Shown one piece after another: positions 40,284 to 48,428 of a stretch of DNA of 50,929 nucleotides. The DNA is from Clostridiales bacterium. GTDB taxonomy: Bacteria > Bacillota > Clostridia > Christensenellales > Aristaeellaceae. The stretch's first letter is position 1. Every line of letters begins with the position of its first letter. The stretch spans positions 1-50,929 of the forward strand of contig SFJH01000009.1 in assembly GCA_004555155.1 (NCBI GenBank). The letters are read 5' to 3'. Position numbers and translations under genes: made by a program. A model generated the notes under the pieces. That model was not told the DNA's origin. It searched no databases and worked only from the letters and a program-made list of their open reading frames with translations.

Positions 40284-40401
40284 TCTAACCTCATTTACCA
40301 TTTTTCCATCATCTATTTTAGTGCATTCTCGCGAGGCTGTCAAGCCCGGGCGGATTCCATGCATTTCCATGATGAATGTGTGTCGGAATGGGGAGAAAAT
40401 C

Positions 40402-40430
40402 TGGACAAAATGTGACGAATATAGTATACT
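40402..40430 (+). promoter_or_regulatory. promoter of the zinc-ribbon membrane protein gene
   Basis: TGGACA (40402-40407), 17-base spacer, TATACT (40425-40430). Confidence 0.82.
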
Positions 40431-40465
40431 TGTATTGCAATATTATTTCCGGAAGGAGGCGCGAC

Positions 40466-41590
40466 ATGGTCGGAACGGCTTTGAAAAAATACGCGGAGTC
40501 GCACGGCATGCGCTGTGACGGCGGATATGTCTATGGCAGGGTCAATGGTCGGTATATCGCCATGCTGGACGGCACCGGTGTGAAAATGCTCCAGGTCTAT
40601 CTCTGCCCGCCGTCGCAGGCCCCGGAGGATATTGCGGCTTGCCGCATCGGCGAGGTGCTCAGAACGGAGGATCCGAAGGCGTACCGGCTGATCCGGCGCG
40701 GCGCGGTGAACATCAGCGACGGGCGCGCAGTGGTCGTGTTTCAGGACGGCCCGGGCGCTATGGCGCGCATCAGCCGGTATATCGACGAGGTTTTGCCCCG
40801 GCTGGACGCGCTCGGCCTGCACGGAGACGCGTGCGCCTGCTGCGGAATGCCCATGGAAGGCGAAGTGCGGCATGTGCTGGCGGATGATTACGTGATGCCC
40901 GTGCACGTCGGCTGTGCGGCGAAGCTGTCTGCGCAGCCCATCGCGCGCGGGCGCGATCAGGGCAGCGTGCTGCGCGGCGCTCTTGGCGCGCTGCTGGGCG
41001 CGGGAATCGGCGCCGTTCTGTGGGCGATTGTGTATATGATGGGATATGTGTCGGGCCTTGTCGGGCTGCTGATCGGCCTTTTATCCAATTTCTTTTACGG
41101 CAGGCTGGGAGGACGGAAGGGCAGGGCGCGCGTGGTGATTGTGGTCGCCGCGCTGTTGATTGGCGCGCTGCTGGGACAGATCGGCGGCGTCACCGCCCGG
41201 TTCAACTGGTCCTTCGAAGAGGGCGGCGGCCAGTTCACCTGGCCCATGGATGGAGAGGACGGATTTCTGACCGTCCGCCTGACGCGGAGCCAGTATCTGA
41301 AAACCTGCTGGGACCGGTATTTCTGCCGCGATCAGACCGCCATGCTGAGCAACGAGTACGACCGTCTGGCGGCCGGGAACCCGGACAGCGGGTTTGACCG
41401 CACCGTCACGCGGGAGGCGTTCATCCAGCGGGCGTGGGACGCGGGCTATGAGGACAACTTTCGCGCAGGAGCGCGGGAATTCGGTGCAAATCTGGCGATG
41501 GGCGTCTTCTTCGGCTTGCTGGGCTGTCCGGGACTGTTTGGCCAACTGCGGGATGGAAAGCGCCGGCGCACGGTGAAAATGCTGAAGTGA
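40466..41590 (+). CDS. membrane protein with a possible zinc site, function unknown
   Basis: A 374-residue protein I do not recognise. The N-terminal soluble part (1-165) carries Cys123, Cys125, Cys126 then His147 and Cys150 (ACACCGMPM ... HVGC), a plausible zinc site. Next come two or three transmembrane segments (about 171-195, 196-212 and 222-240), a soluble segment with many aromatic and charged residues, and a last hydrophobic stretch (NLAMGVFFGLLGCPGLFG). AAGGAGG sits before the ATG. It is alone between its own promoter and the next gene. Gly-rich helices (GALGALLGAGIGAV) suggest tight packing. No family assignment is offered. Confidence 0.75.
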   Translation: MVGTALKKYAESHGMRCDGGYVYGRVNGRYIAMLDGTGVKMLQVYLCPPSQAPEDIAACRIGEVLRTEDPKAYRLIRRGAVNISDGRAVVVFQDGPGAMARISRYIDEVLPRLDALGLHGDACACCGMPMEGEVRHVLADDYVMPVHVGCAAKLSAQPIARGRDQGSVLRGALGALLGAGIGAVLWAIVYMMGYVSGLVGLLIGLLSNFFYGRLGGRKGRARVVIVVAALLIGALLGQIGGVTARFNWSFEEGGGQFTWPMDGEDGFLTVRLTRSQYLKTCWDRYFCRDQTAMLSNEYDRLAAGNPDSGFDRTVTREAFIQRAWDAGYEDNFRAGAREFGANLAMGVFFGLLGCPGLFGQLRDGKRRRTVKMLK

Positions 41591-41645
41591 TCCCGGGTGA
41601 AGGCGCTGCTTTTGAAAGGAAGCGGCGCTTTTAAATAAAAACTGC

Positions 41646-41674
41646 TTTACCCTTTCTGCGGGCTGTGCTATAAT
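41646..41674 (+). promoter_or_regulatory. promoter of the coiled-coil protein gene
   Basis: TTTACC (41646-41651), 17 bases, TATAAT (41669-41674). Confidence 0.85.
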
Positions 41675-41700
41675 GCGAGAGCAGAAATGGAGGAAGAACT

Positions 41701-42243
41701 GTGAACTACTGGATCATTGTTTCCGCGGCGCTTGCGCTGGCGTGCATTGCCCTGATCATCATCAACCGACAGCAGCGCGTCGAGCTCCTGCAGCGCCGGG
41801 AGCAGGAGCTCGACACAGATGAGCTTCGGCGGCAGACGAGCCGTATTCGCAGCGACAACGCGCGCAGGCGGAGAGAGATTGCCGCCCTTCATCGCGCGCT
41901 GGAGGCCGAGCAGGATCACAGCGACGCGCTGGAATGTGCGCTCGAGGAGCTGCGCACGCGGATTTCCGATGCGGAGCAGCGCGCGGAACAGGCGGACGCC
42001 CGCCGGATCGGCCTGGAAAAGGAGATTGCCGCCGGTCGGATGCGCGCCGGGCTGCTGGAACAGCAGCTCAGGCAGGCGATGGAGGAGCAGAACGCGCAGG
42101 AGCAGCTCTATCAGGATATCATCCGCGAACGGGATGAGACCATCGTCCGTCTGCAGGATGCGCAGCCGAAGCGCAAGCCCCGGAAGAAGCCGGAGATCCT
42201 TGGCCAGCAGATTACGCTCGGCGATATTCTGAAGGGCGCCTGA
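41701..42243 (+). CDS. membrane-anchored coiled-coil protein, function unknown
   Basis: A 180-residue protein from a GTG start, with GGAGGAAG upstream. It has an N-terminal transmembrane helix (4-20) then a long heptad-rich coiled coil (about 25-150, Arg/Glu/Gln/Ala-rich). A basic tail, PKRKPRKKPEI, precedes a conserved-looking end, LGQQITLGDILKGA. The layout is like small cell-division or envelope proteins, but no family is recognised. Monocistronic with promoter and terminator. Confidence 0.75.
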   Translation: MNYWIIVSAALALACIALIIINRQQRVELLQRREQELDTDELRRQTSRIRSDNARRRREIAALHRALEAEQDHSDALECALEELRTRISDAEQRAEQADARRIGLEKEIAAGRMRAGLLEQQLRQAMEEQNAQEQLYQDIIRERDETIVRLQDAQPKRKPRKKPEILGQQITLGDILKGA

Positions 42244-42258
42244 GTGGATATTTGAAAA

Positions 42259-42293
42259 ACCCGCATTGCCGGAATCGAGGCAGTGCGGGCTTT
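42259..42293 (+). terminator. terminator of the coiled-coil gene
   Basis: Eleven-base arms (42260-42270 and 42279-42289, one G-U) with an eight-base loop, then CTTTC. Confidence 0.8.
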
Positions 42294-42305
42294 CTGTTGC
42301 AAGGA

Positions 42306-42346
42306 TCAATCCCCCGGACTGTCGAAGCGGCAGTCCGGGGGATTGA
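42306..42346. repeat. perfect inverted repeat after the EF-G-like gene
   Basis: Sixteen-base perfect arms (42306-42321 and 42331-42346) with a nine-base loop, 28 bases past the EF-G-like gene's stop. No T-run on either side. Third example in this window of a strong hairpin without a U-tract behind a minus-strand gene. Confidence 0.75.
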
Positions 42347-42374
42347 TGAAAATGGATTACGGGGCAAAAACCGA

Positions 42375-44456
42375 TCAATCGTCGGCTTCGTCCTCGCGCT
42401 TGTAAGCCTCGATGATCTTCTTCGCGTCCGCGGCGGGAACCTCCTCGTAGCGCTCGAAGGTCATGGTGAAGGAGCCGCGCGCCTGCGTCATGGAGCGCAG
42501 GTCGGTGGCGTACTTGAACATCTCGGACAGCGGCGCTTCAGCGGTCACGCGCTGCAGATCGCCCACCTTGTCCATGCCCATGATGCGGCCGCGGCGCTTG
42601 TTCATGTCGCCGATGACGTCGCCCATGTACTGGTCGGGCACATCCACCTCAACGTGATAGATGGGCTCGAGCAGGATCGGCATGGCGCCGGTCAGCTGCT
42701 TGAACGCCAGACGGGCAGCCGTCTTGAACGCCATTTCGGAGGAGTCGACCGGATGGTAGGAGCCGTCGTACAGCTCGGCGGTCAGGCCGACCACCGGGAA
42801 TCCGGCGAGCACGCCGTGCTTGATGTTGTCGCGCAGGCCCTTTTCAACCGCGGGGATGAAGTTGCGCGGTACGGTGCCGCCGACAACAGAATCGATAAAG
42901 TGGAACTCGGTATCGTTGGGGTCGTCGTTGGGACGGAACTTGACCTTGACGTCGCCGAACTGGCCGTGTCCGCCGGACTGCTTCTTGTGGCGGCCCTGAA
43001 CGTCGATGGGCTTGCGGATGGACTCGCGATAGGGGATCTTGGGATCCTGCAGCACGCACTCCGCGCCGAACTTGCCGGACAGTTTCTTGGCGATGACCTC
43101 GATGTGCATCTCGCCCAGACCGGACAGCACGGACTCGGTGGTCTCCACGTTCTTCTCCAGCTTGATGGTGGGATCTTCCTCCATCAGGCGGTTGAGACCG
43201 GAGAAGATCTTGTCTTCCTCGCCGGCCTTCTTGGCGTAGACGGCCTTGGAGATGCAGGGCGCCGGGAACTCGAGCTCGTCGAACTGCACGGGGTTGCTGG
43301 CGTCGCACAGGGTGTTGCCGGTGGCGACGGACTGCAGCTTGGCCAGCGCGCACAGGTCGCCCGCGCACACGGAGGTGGCGGCGGTCTGCTTCTTGCCGCG
43401 CAGGAAGTAGATGTTGCCGGGCTTCTCGGTCTTCTCCGCGTTGACGTTGTACAGCATCGTGGAGGAGGACAGCACGCCGGAGGTCACCTTGATCAGGGAC
43501 AGCTTGCCCACGAAGGGGTCGGCCATGGTCTTGAAGACGCGGGCGGAGAAGGGCTGGTCGTTGGCGCACACGCGCTCCACGGCGTCGCCGGTCTTGGGAT
43601 TCACGCCGGTCAGCACGGCGCCGGCCGGGGAGGGCATCAGGTCGATGACGGTATCCAGCAGCAGCGGGATGCCGACGCGGGTGGTGCCGGAGCAGCAGAC
43701 GACCGGAACCACGGAGCCGTCGGAGATACCCTTGCGCAGGCCGAGCATCATCTCGTCGTCGTTCAGCTCGCCCTCGTCGAAGAACTTCTCCATCAGCTCG
43801 TCGTCGGCGCTGGCGGCGGACTCCATCAGCTCCTCGCGGGCCTTGGCGACCTCGTCGGTGACATAATCCGGCACAGGGGCTTCCTTGCGCTTGGCGCCTT
43901 CGAAGATGTAAGCCTTGTTTTCCAGAACGTTGACGTTGCCGATGTACTTGCCCTTTTCATAGATCGGAACGTGGATGGGCGCGATGTGGGAGCCGTACTT
44001 GTCGATCAGGGTCTGCAGCGCCTTCTTGAAGTTCGCGTTTTCGCGATCCATCTGGTTCATGACGATCATGCGGGAGCGATGCACCTTGTTGCACATGTCC
44101 CACGCCTTTTCGGCGCCGACGCTCAGACCGGAAACCGCGCCCACGACGATCAAAGCGGCCTCACTGACGGCCATCGGGCCGACCTGCTCACCGGCGAAAT
44201 CGAAATAGCCGGGCACGTCGATCAGGTTGATCTTGGTGTCCTTCCACTCCAGCGGTGCGATGGCGGCGCTGATGGAAATGTGGCGGCTGATCTCTTCGGG
44301 CTCATAGTCGGTGGTGGTGGATCCGTCCTCGACGCGGCCCTGACGGTCAATCGCGCCGGCGGTGAACAGCATGGCTTCGACCAGCGTGGTCTTGCCTTCG
44401 CTGCCATGTCCGACAACGGAGAGGTTGCGGATGTTCTTGGCCTGATAATCTTTCAT
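42375..44456 (-). CDS. elongation factor G-like GTPase
   Basis: A 693-residue protein with the five-domain EF-G layout: G domain with P-loop GHGSEGKT (16-23), DVPG (80-83, G3), and NQMD (134-137, where NKMD is canonical), then the EF-G beta-barrel, domain IV (GGHGQFGDVKVKF) and domain V. Loop sequences belong to the EF-G-like group found beside true fusA in many bacteria, not to the main EF-G. The role of this group in translation is unclear. The ATG at 44456 has AGGGGGAA upstream. A TAAAAT element at plus 44545-44550 may be the -10; the -35 is poor. Confidence 0.88.
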   Translation of the reverse strand: MKDYQAKNIRNLSVVGHGSEGKTTLVEAMLFTAGAIDRQGRVEDGSTTTDYEPEEISRHISISAAIAPLEWKDTKINLIDVPGYFDFAGEQVGPMAVSEAALIVVGAVSGLSVGAEKAWDMCNKVHRSRMIVMNQMDRENANFKKALQTLIDKYGSHIAPIHVPIYEKGKYIGNVNVLENKAYIFEGAKRKEAPVPDYVTDEVAKAREELMESAASADDELMEKFFDEGELNDDEMMLGLRKGISDGSVVPVVCCSGTTRVGIPLLLDTVIDLMPSPAGAVLTGVNPKTGDAVERVCANDQPFSARVFKTMADPFVGKLSLIKVTSGVLSSSTMLYNVNAEKTEKPGNIYFLRGKKQTAATSVCAGDLCALAKLQSVATGNTLCDASNPVQFDELEFPAPCISKAVYAKKAGEEDKIFSGLNRLMEEDPTIKLEKNVETTESVLSGLGEMHIEVIAKKLSGKFGAECVLQDPKIPYRESIRKPIDVQGRHKKQSGGHGQFGDVKVKFRPNDDPNDTEFHFIDSVVGGTVPRNFIPAVEKGLRDNIKHGVLAGFPVVGLTAELYDGSYHPVDSSEMAFKTAARLAFKQLTGAMPILLEPIYHVEVDVPDQYMGDVIGDMNKRRGRIMGMDKVGDLQRVTAEAPLSEMFKYATDLRSMTQARGSFTMTFERYEEVPAADAKKIIEAYKREDEADD

Positions 44457-44665
44457 AAGAAGATTCCCCCTGTGTTTTATGTTCTCCTGACGCGCGGTCA
44501 GGCTTGGCTTCAGATACATAAGCACTGTTCGCCATAGTATTTATATTTTAACAGAAATCATTGGATTTGAAAAGCCCTTTTTTAGAAGGATTTTCGTTTT
44601 TTGCGCGGAATTATGGAATATTCCCGGTTTTTTCGGCCAATCAAGCGCTGGAGTTGTGAGATATC

Positions 44666-45913
44666 GTGAAAAAATGGTTGACTTTCTGCATGCTGACGGC
44701 GCTGCTGAGCGCCTGTTTTCTGTCGGCCGGGGCTTGCGGGTCCCGGGAGGAGCTGCGCGAGGCTTTCCGCGCCCTGACGGAATTTGACGGCGATACGCCC
44801 TACGCGGAGGTTCCGCGGACGCAGGCGCCCTACGGGGCGGGCGGCCTCGACGAGGGCGCGATGAACGAGGCGCTGGACTGGCTCAACTTCCTGCGCGCGC
44901 TGGCGGGGCTGGAGCCTGTGGAGCGAAGCAGAATCTACGATTATCAATGCCAGCGCGGCGCGGTGCTGCTGGCGGCGCTGGACCATGTGGATCACAACGC
45001 GCCGCAGCCGCAGGACATGGATCAGAATTTCTACGACTCCGCCCATCTCGCGACGACGTCTTCAAATATTGCCAGGTTCAACTGGATGCGCGCCTCGATC
45101 CTGCGCGAGGGCATCGTCTATTTTGCGCGCGACGACGGCGAGGCCAATCTGCCCGTTCTGGGCCACCGGCGCTGGCTGCTCAATCCCTATATGAACGCCA
45201 CCGGCTTCGGGCTGGCCAATTCGGAATCGGGGATGAGCTATGTGGCCATGTATGCGCACGATCAGGGGCGGCCTAACGCGGAATGGTCGGAGGTCTGCTG
45301 GCCGTCGGCGGGCGCGTTTCCGGTGGAGCTGATGCACAGCCATCTGGCCTGGTCGGTGTCTCTGAATCCGGAGCGCTACGATGTGGAGAATTCGAGAATC
45401 CGCGTGGAGCTCGCCGAGGAGCGCTTCGGGCTGCGCTTTTCTTTCGATTGCTCTGCGGGCGAGGGCGACGGCTTCTGCACCGTCAGCACGGAGCTCTACG
45501 GCGCGGGGCCGTGCGTGATCTTCCGCCCGGACTTCGATGGAAGCGGCTTTACGGACTATCTGCAGAACCAGCGCTGGCAGGTGACCGTCTCCGGTCTGGC
45601 GCTGAGGGGCGGAGGGGAGACCAGCCTGGCCTACGAGGTGGACATGACCTCGCTGTACGTGCAGGAGGTGGCCAATATCGAGCTGTCCGCCCTGGAGGCG
45701 GAATTGTCGCCGGGCGACACGCTCGCTCTGTCCGCCGATGTGATTCCCTCCTATGCCGACGATCTGAGCGTGACCTGGCAGAGCAGCGATCCGGCCGTGG
45801 CGACCGTGGACGGCTGCGGCCTGGTGACGGCGGTTGCTCCAGGCGCGTGCGAGATCACCGCGCGCAGCGCCAACGGCCGCTACGACCGCTGCGCAATCCG
45901 CGTGACGGGCTGA
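44666..45913 (+). CDS. secreted CAP-domain protein with a bacterial Ig-like (Big2) domain
   Basis: A 415-residue surface protein. Signal peptide with a possible lipobox, Leu14-Ser-Ala-Cys17, so a lipoprotein is possible. Residues about 60-210 form a CAP/SCP domain (ALDWLNFLRALAGLEPV, GHRRWLLNPYMNATGFGLA). Residues about 335-415 form a Big2 domain (ELSPGDTLALSADV, WQSSDPAVATVDGCGLVTA). CAP plus Big2 is common in secreted proteins of gut Clostridia. It starts with GTG and has a weak ribosome site, so the start is less sure. Convergent with the enolase gene. Confidence 0.83.
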   Translation: MKKWLTFCMLTALLSACFLSAGACGSREELREAFRALTEFDGDTPYAEVPRTQAPYGAGGLDEGAMNEALDWLNFLRALAGLEPVERSRIYDYQCQRGAVLLAALDHVDHNAPQPQDMDQNFYDSAHLATTSSNIARFNWMRASILREGIVYFARDDGEANLPVLGHRRWLLNPYMNATGFGLANSESGMSYVAMYAHDQGRPNAEWSEVCWPSAGAFPVELMHSHLAWSVSLNPERYDVENSRIRVELAEERFGLRFSFDCSAGEGDGFCTVSTELYGAGPCVIFRPDFDGSGFTDYLQNQRWQVTVSGLALRGGGETSLAYEVDMTSLYVQEVANIELSALEAELSPGDTLALSADVIPSYADDLSVTWQSSDPAVATVDGCGLVTAVAPGACEITARSANGRYDRCAIRVTG

Positions 45914-45969
45914 AGGATCGGCGGAAGAGGGGCTGTCCCGAGAAGCGCGAGCGGCGCGAATCATCGATG

Positions 45970-46012
45970 AAAATCGCCTGCAGAGCACTTGCTGCGAGTG
46001 CTCTGCAGGCGA
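45970..46012 (-). terminator. terminator of the enolase gene
   Basis: Perfect 16-base arms (45974-45989 and 45997-46012) with a seven-base loop, followed on the minus strand by ATTTTC. Confidence 0.88.
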
Positions 46013-46058
46013 AATCTGCACAATGCGATCCTGATGAGGCAGGCTCCACTCTGAACGG

Positions 46059-47294
46059 TCAGGCTTCAAGCTCCGCGGCAATTCTCAGCAGGCGGTTGTA
46101 TTTGGAGAGCCGTTCGGATCGGGCGGGCGCGCCGGATTTGATGAAATCCGCATTGACGGCCACGGCCAGATCGGCCAGGGCGGAGGACTCGGTGTCGCCG
46201 CTGCGGTGGGACAGGATCACCCGGTAGCCCGTGGCCCGGGCGAGGCGGATGGTCTCCAGGGTCTCGGAGAGCGTGCCGATCTGGTTGGGCTTGATGAGAA
46301 TCGCGTTGCCCGCGCGCTCCTCCGCGCCGCGCAGCAGGCGGGCGCTGTTGGTGGTGAAAAGATCGTCGCCGACGATGATCATCCCGTTGCCCAGGCGCTG
46401 GGTGATCTCGCGGAAGCCGTCGAAATCCTCTTCGTCCAGCGGATCCTCAATGGAAATCAGAGGGAATTCGGCGGCGAGCTGCGCGTAATGATCGATCAGC
46501 TCGCTGCGGGTGCGCTTCTCCTGCTTTTTGGGCAGGAAGTAGCCGCCGTCGGCGCGCCATTCGCTGGCGGCGGCGTCGATGGCCAGCGCCATGTCCTCGC
46601 CGGGTTTCCATCCTGCGCGCTCAATGGCGTGCGTCAGGAAGCGCAGCGCCTGCTCGTCGCTGCCGATGTTGGGCGCAAATCCGCCCTCATCGCCCACGGA
46701 GGTGGTCAGCTTCTTTTCCGACAGCAGCACTTTCAGCGCGTGATAGCACTCCGCGCACATCCGCACAGCCTCGGAAAAGCATTCCGCGCCGATGGGCACG
46801 AGCATGAATTCCTGAACGTCCACGTCGTTCGCGGCATGCCTGCCGCCGTTGAGGACGTTCATCATCGGGCAGGGCAGCTCTGCCGCCTGCACGCCGCCCA
46901 GCCAGCGGTACAGCGGCAGCTTCGCCGCATTGGCCGCGGCCTCCGCGGCGGCGAGGGACACGGCGATCAGCGCGTTTCCCCCCAGACGGGACTTGTCCTG
47001 CGTGCCGTCCAGCTCGATCAGCCGCCGGTCGAGCGCCAGCTGATCGTCGGCGCGCATGCCTGCCAGCGCGGGGGAAATCTCTTCATTGACGCCGCGCACG
47101 GCTTCGGATACGCCCTTGCCGCCGTAGGCGCCGCCGCCGTCGCGCCGCTCGCGGGCCTCGTGACTGCCCGTGGACGCGCCGGCAGGCGCGCAGCCCCGGC
47201 CGACGGCGCCGCTCTCCAGGCGAACCTCCGCTTCAAGCGTGGGCATGCCCCGGGAATCGAGAATCTGCAGCGCCCGAATGGATTCGATTTTCAT
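46059..47294 (-). CDS. eno: enolase, divergent form
   Basis: Enolase makes PEP from 2-phosphoglycerate. This 411-residue protein keeps the core: metal and catalytic stretches SVGDEGGFAPN, SIEDPLDEEDFDGF, VGDDLFTTN, the catalytic Lys in LIKPNQIGTLSETL, and SHRSGDTE. But conserved positions differ: DSRGMP for DSRGNP, and PAGASTG for PSGASTG in the mobile loop that closes over magnesium. It is about 20 residues shorter than usual. It may be a second, specialised enolase rather than the main glycolytic one. AGGGAG lies nine bases before the ATG. Monocistronic. Confidence 0.9.
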   Translation of the reverse strand: MKIESIRALQILDSRGMPTLEAEVRLESGAVGRGCAPAGASTGSHEARERRDGGGAYGGKGVSEAVRGVNEEISPALAGMRADDQLALDRRLIELDGTQDKSRLGGNALIAVSLAAAEAAANAAKLPLYRWLGGVQAAELPCPMMNVLNGGRHAANDVDVQEFMLVPIGAECFSEAVRMCAECYHALKVLLSEKKLTTSVGDEGGFAPNIGSDEQALRFLTHAIERAGWKPGEDMALAIDAAASEWRADGGYFLPKKQEKRTRSELIDHYAQLAAEFPLISIEDPLDEEDFDGFREITQRLGNGMIIVGDDLFTTNSARLLRGAEERAGNAILIKPNQIGTLSETLETIRLARATGYRVILSHRSGDTESSALADLAVAVNADFIKSGAPARSERLSKYNRLLRIAAELEA

Positions 47295-47396
47295 GGTTCA
47301 TCGCTCCCTTCCGGCTTATCTTTCACGCAAGCGGCAAAATCCATGTATTCGTTGGAATTTTTAACGAAAGCCCTTCCGCGCAGGGCGTTTTTTTGA

Positions 47397-47402
47397 TATA
47401 CT
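47397..47402 (+). promoter_or_regulatory. probable -10 element of the LCP gene
   Basis: TATACT preceded by a T7 run, 36 bases before the ATG. A short stem GCCCT/AGGGC (about 47370-47386) overlaps the -35 position; no good -35 is visible. Confidence 0.5.
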
Positions 47403-47438
47403 GAAGGGGAAATTTTACACAGGATAAGGGCATGAGAG

Positions 47439-48425
47439 ATGTATTACGAGGAATACGGCAGGAAGAAGAAGGCCGGTAAGCGCGGCCGACGGCGCAGAGG
47501 ATGTCTGGGCGCGGCGGGCCGGATGCTGGCAAAGCTGATTCTGCTGGCGCTGCTGCTGGCGGCGCTGGCGGCGGGCGGGCTGTATGCGCTGCCCACGTCG
47601 CTGTTCATGGTCGAGCCGGAGGCGGAGCTGTCGCTGACGGACGGGCTGCCCTCTTCGCCGTTCAACGTGCTGATTCTGGGCGTTGACGTTCTCGACGAGG
47701 GAAGTCAGCGCAGCGATACGATGATGATCGCGTCCATCGGCGGCGGAGCGCTGAAGCTGACGTCCATCCAGCGCGACACGGAGGCGGAGATTGCCGGTCA
47801 CGCGACCAACAAAATCAACGCGGCCTATGCCTTCGGCGGACCGGAGCTGGCGATGCGCACGGTCAACGAAGCGCTGGATCTGAATGTCATGCGGTATGTG
47901 GTGGTGGATTTCACGGCGCTGGTGCGCATGGTGGACGCGCTGGGCGGCATCGAGGTGGACGTCACCGAGGAAGAGATGAACCATATCAACCTCAACGTAT
48001 GGAAATCCCGCAAGGTGTTCGCGCCGCTGGGCTATACCGCGCAGGAGCTGAAGACCTACGGTGAAAATACGCATCTGGACGGCCTGCAGGCGCTGGGATA
48101 CGCCCGGATCCGCAAGCTGGACAGCGACTTTGTGCGCACCAGCCGCCAGCGCACCGTCATTGCGGCCATGCTCGACAAGCTCAGAAGCCGCCTGTGGAAT
48201 CCGGCCATGCTGGCAAAATTCCTCTCCGCCGGACTCAGCGGCGTGGAGACCAATCTTTCCGCAGTGGAACTGCTGTCGCTGGGCGAAAAGGCGCTGTTCG
48301 CCGGAGAGCTCCGGCAGCTGCGCCTGCCGGTCGACGGCAGCTTTGACGACAACGGCTCGTCTTTGAAGATCACCGATCGCAGCGCGAACGTTCAGGCGTT
48401 CCGCGAATTCGTCTATGGAGGGTGA
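47439..48425 (+). CDS. LytR-CpsA-Psr (LCP) family protein
   Basis: LCP proteins attach teichoic acids or capsular polymers to peptidoglycan at the outer membrane face. The 328-residue protein has a basic cytoplasmic tail (1-27), one transmembrane helix (about 30-50) and an extracellular LCP domain. It shows VLILGVDVLDEGSQRSDTMMIASI, the Arg/Asp pair in SIQRDTE, KINAAYAFGG, and GYARIRKLDSDFVRTSRQR, all family landmarks. It is followed three bases later by the nitroreductase-phosphorylase gene; the link between the two is unclear. Confidence 0.9.
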   Translation: MYYEEYGRKKKAGKRGRRRRGCLGAAGRMLAKLILLALLLAALAAGGLYALPTSLFMVEPEAELSLTDGLPSSPFNVLILGVDVLDEGSQRSDTMMIASIGGGALKLTSIQRDTEAEIAGHATNKINAAYAFGGPELAMRTVNEALDLNVMRYVVVDFTALVRMVDALGGIEVDVTEEEMNHINLNVWKSRKVFAPLGYTAQELKTYGENTHLDGLQALGYARIRKLDSDFVRTSRQRTVIAAMLDKLRSRLWNPAMLAKFLSAGLSGVETNLSAVELLSLGEKALFAGELRQLRLPVDGSFDDNGSSLKITDRSANVQAFREFVYGG

Positions 48426-48428
48426 GCG

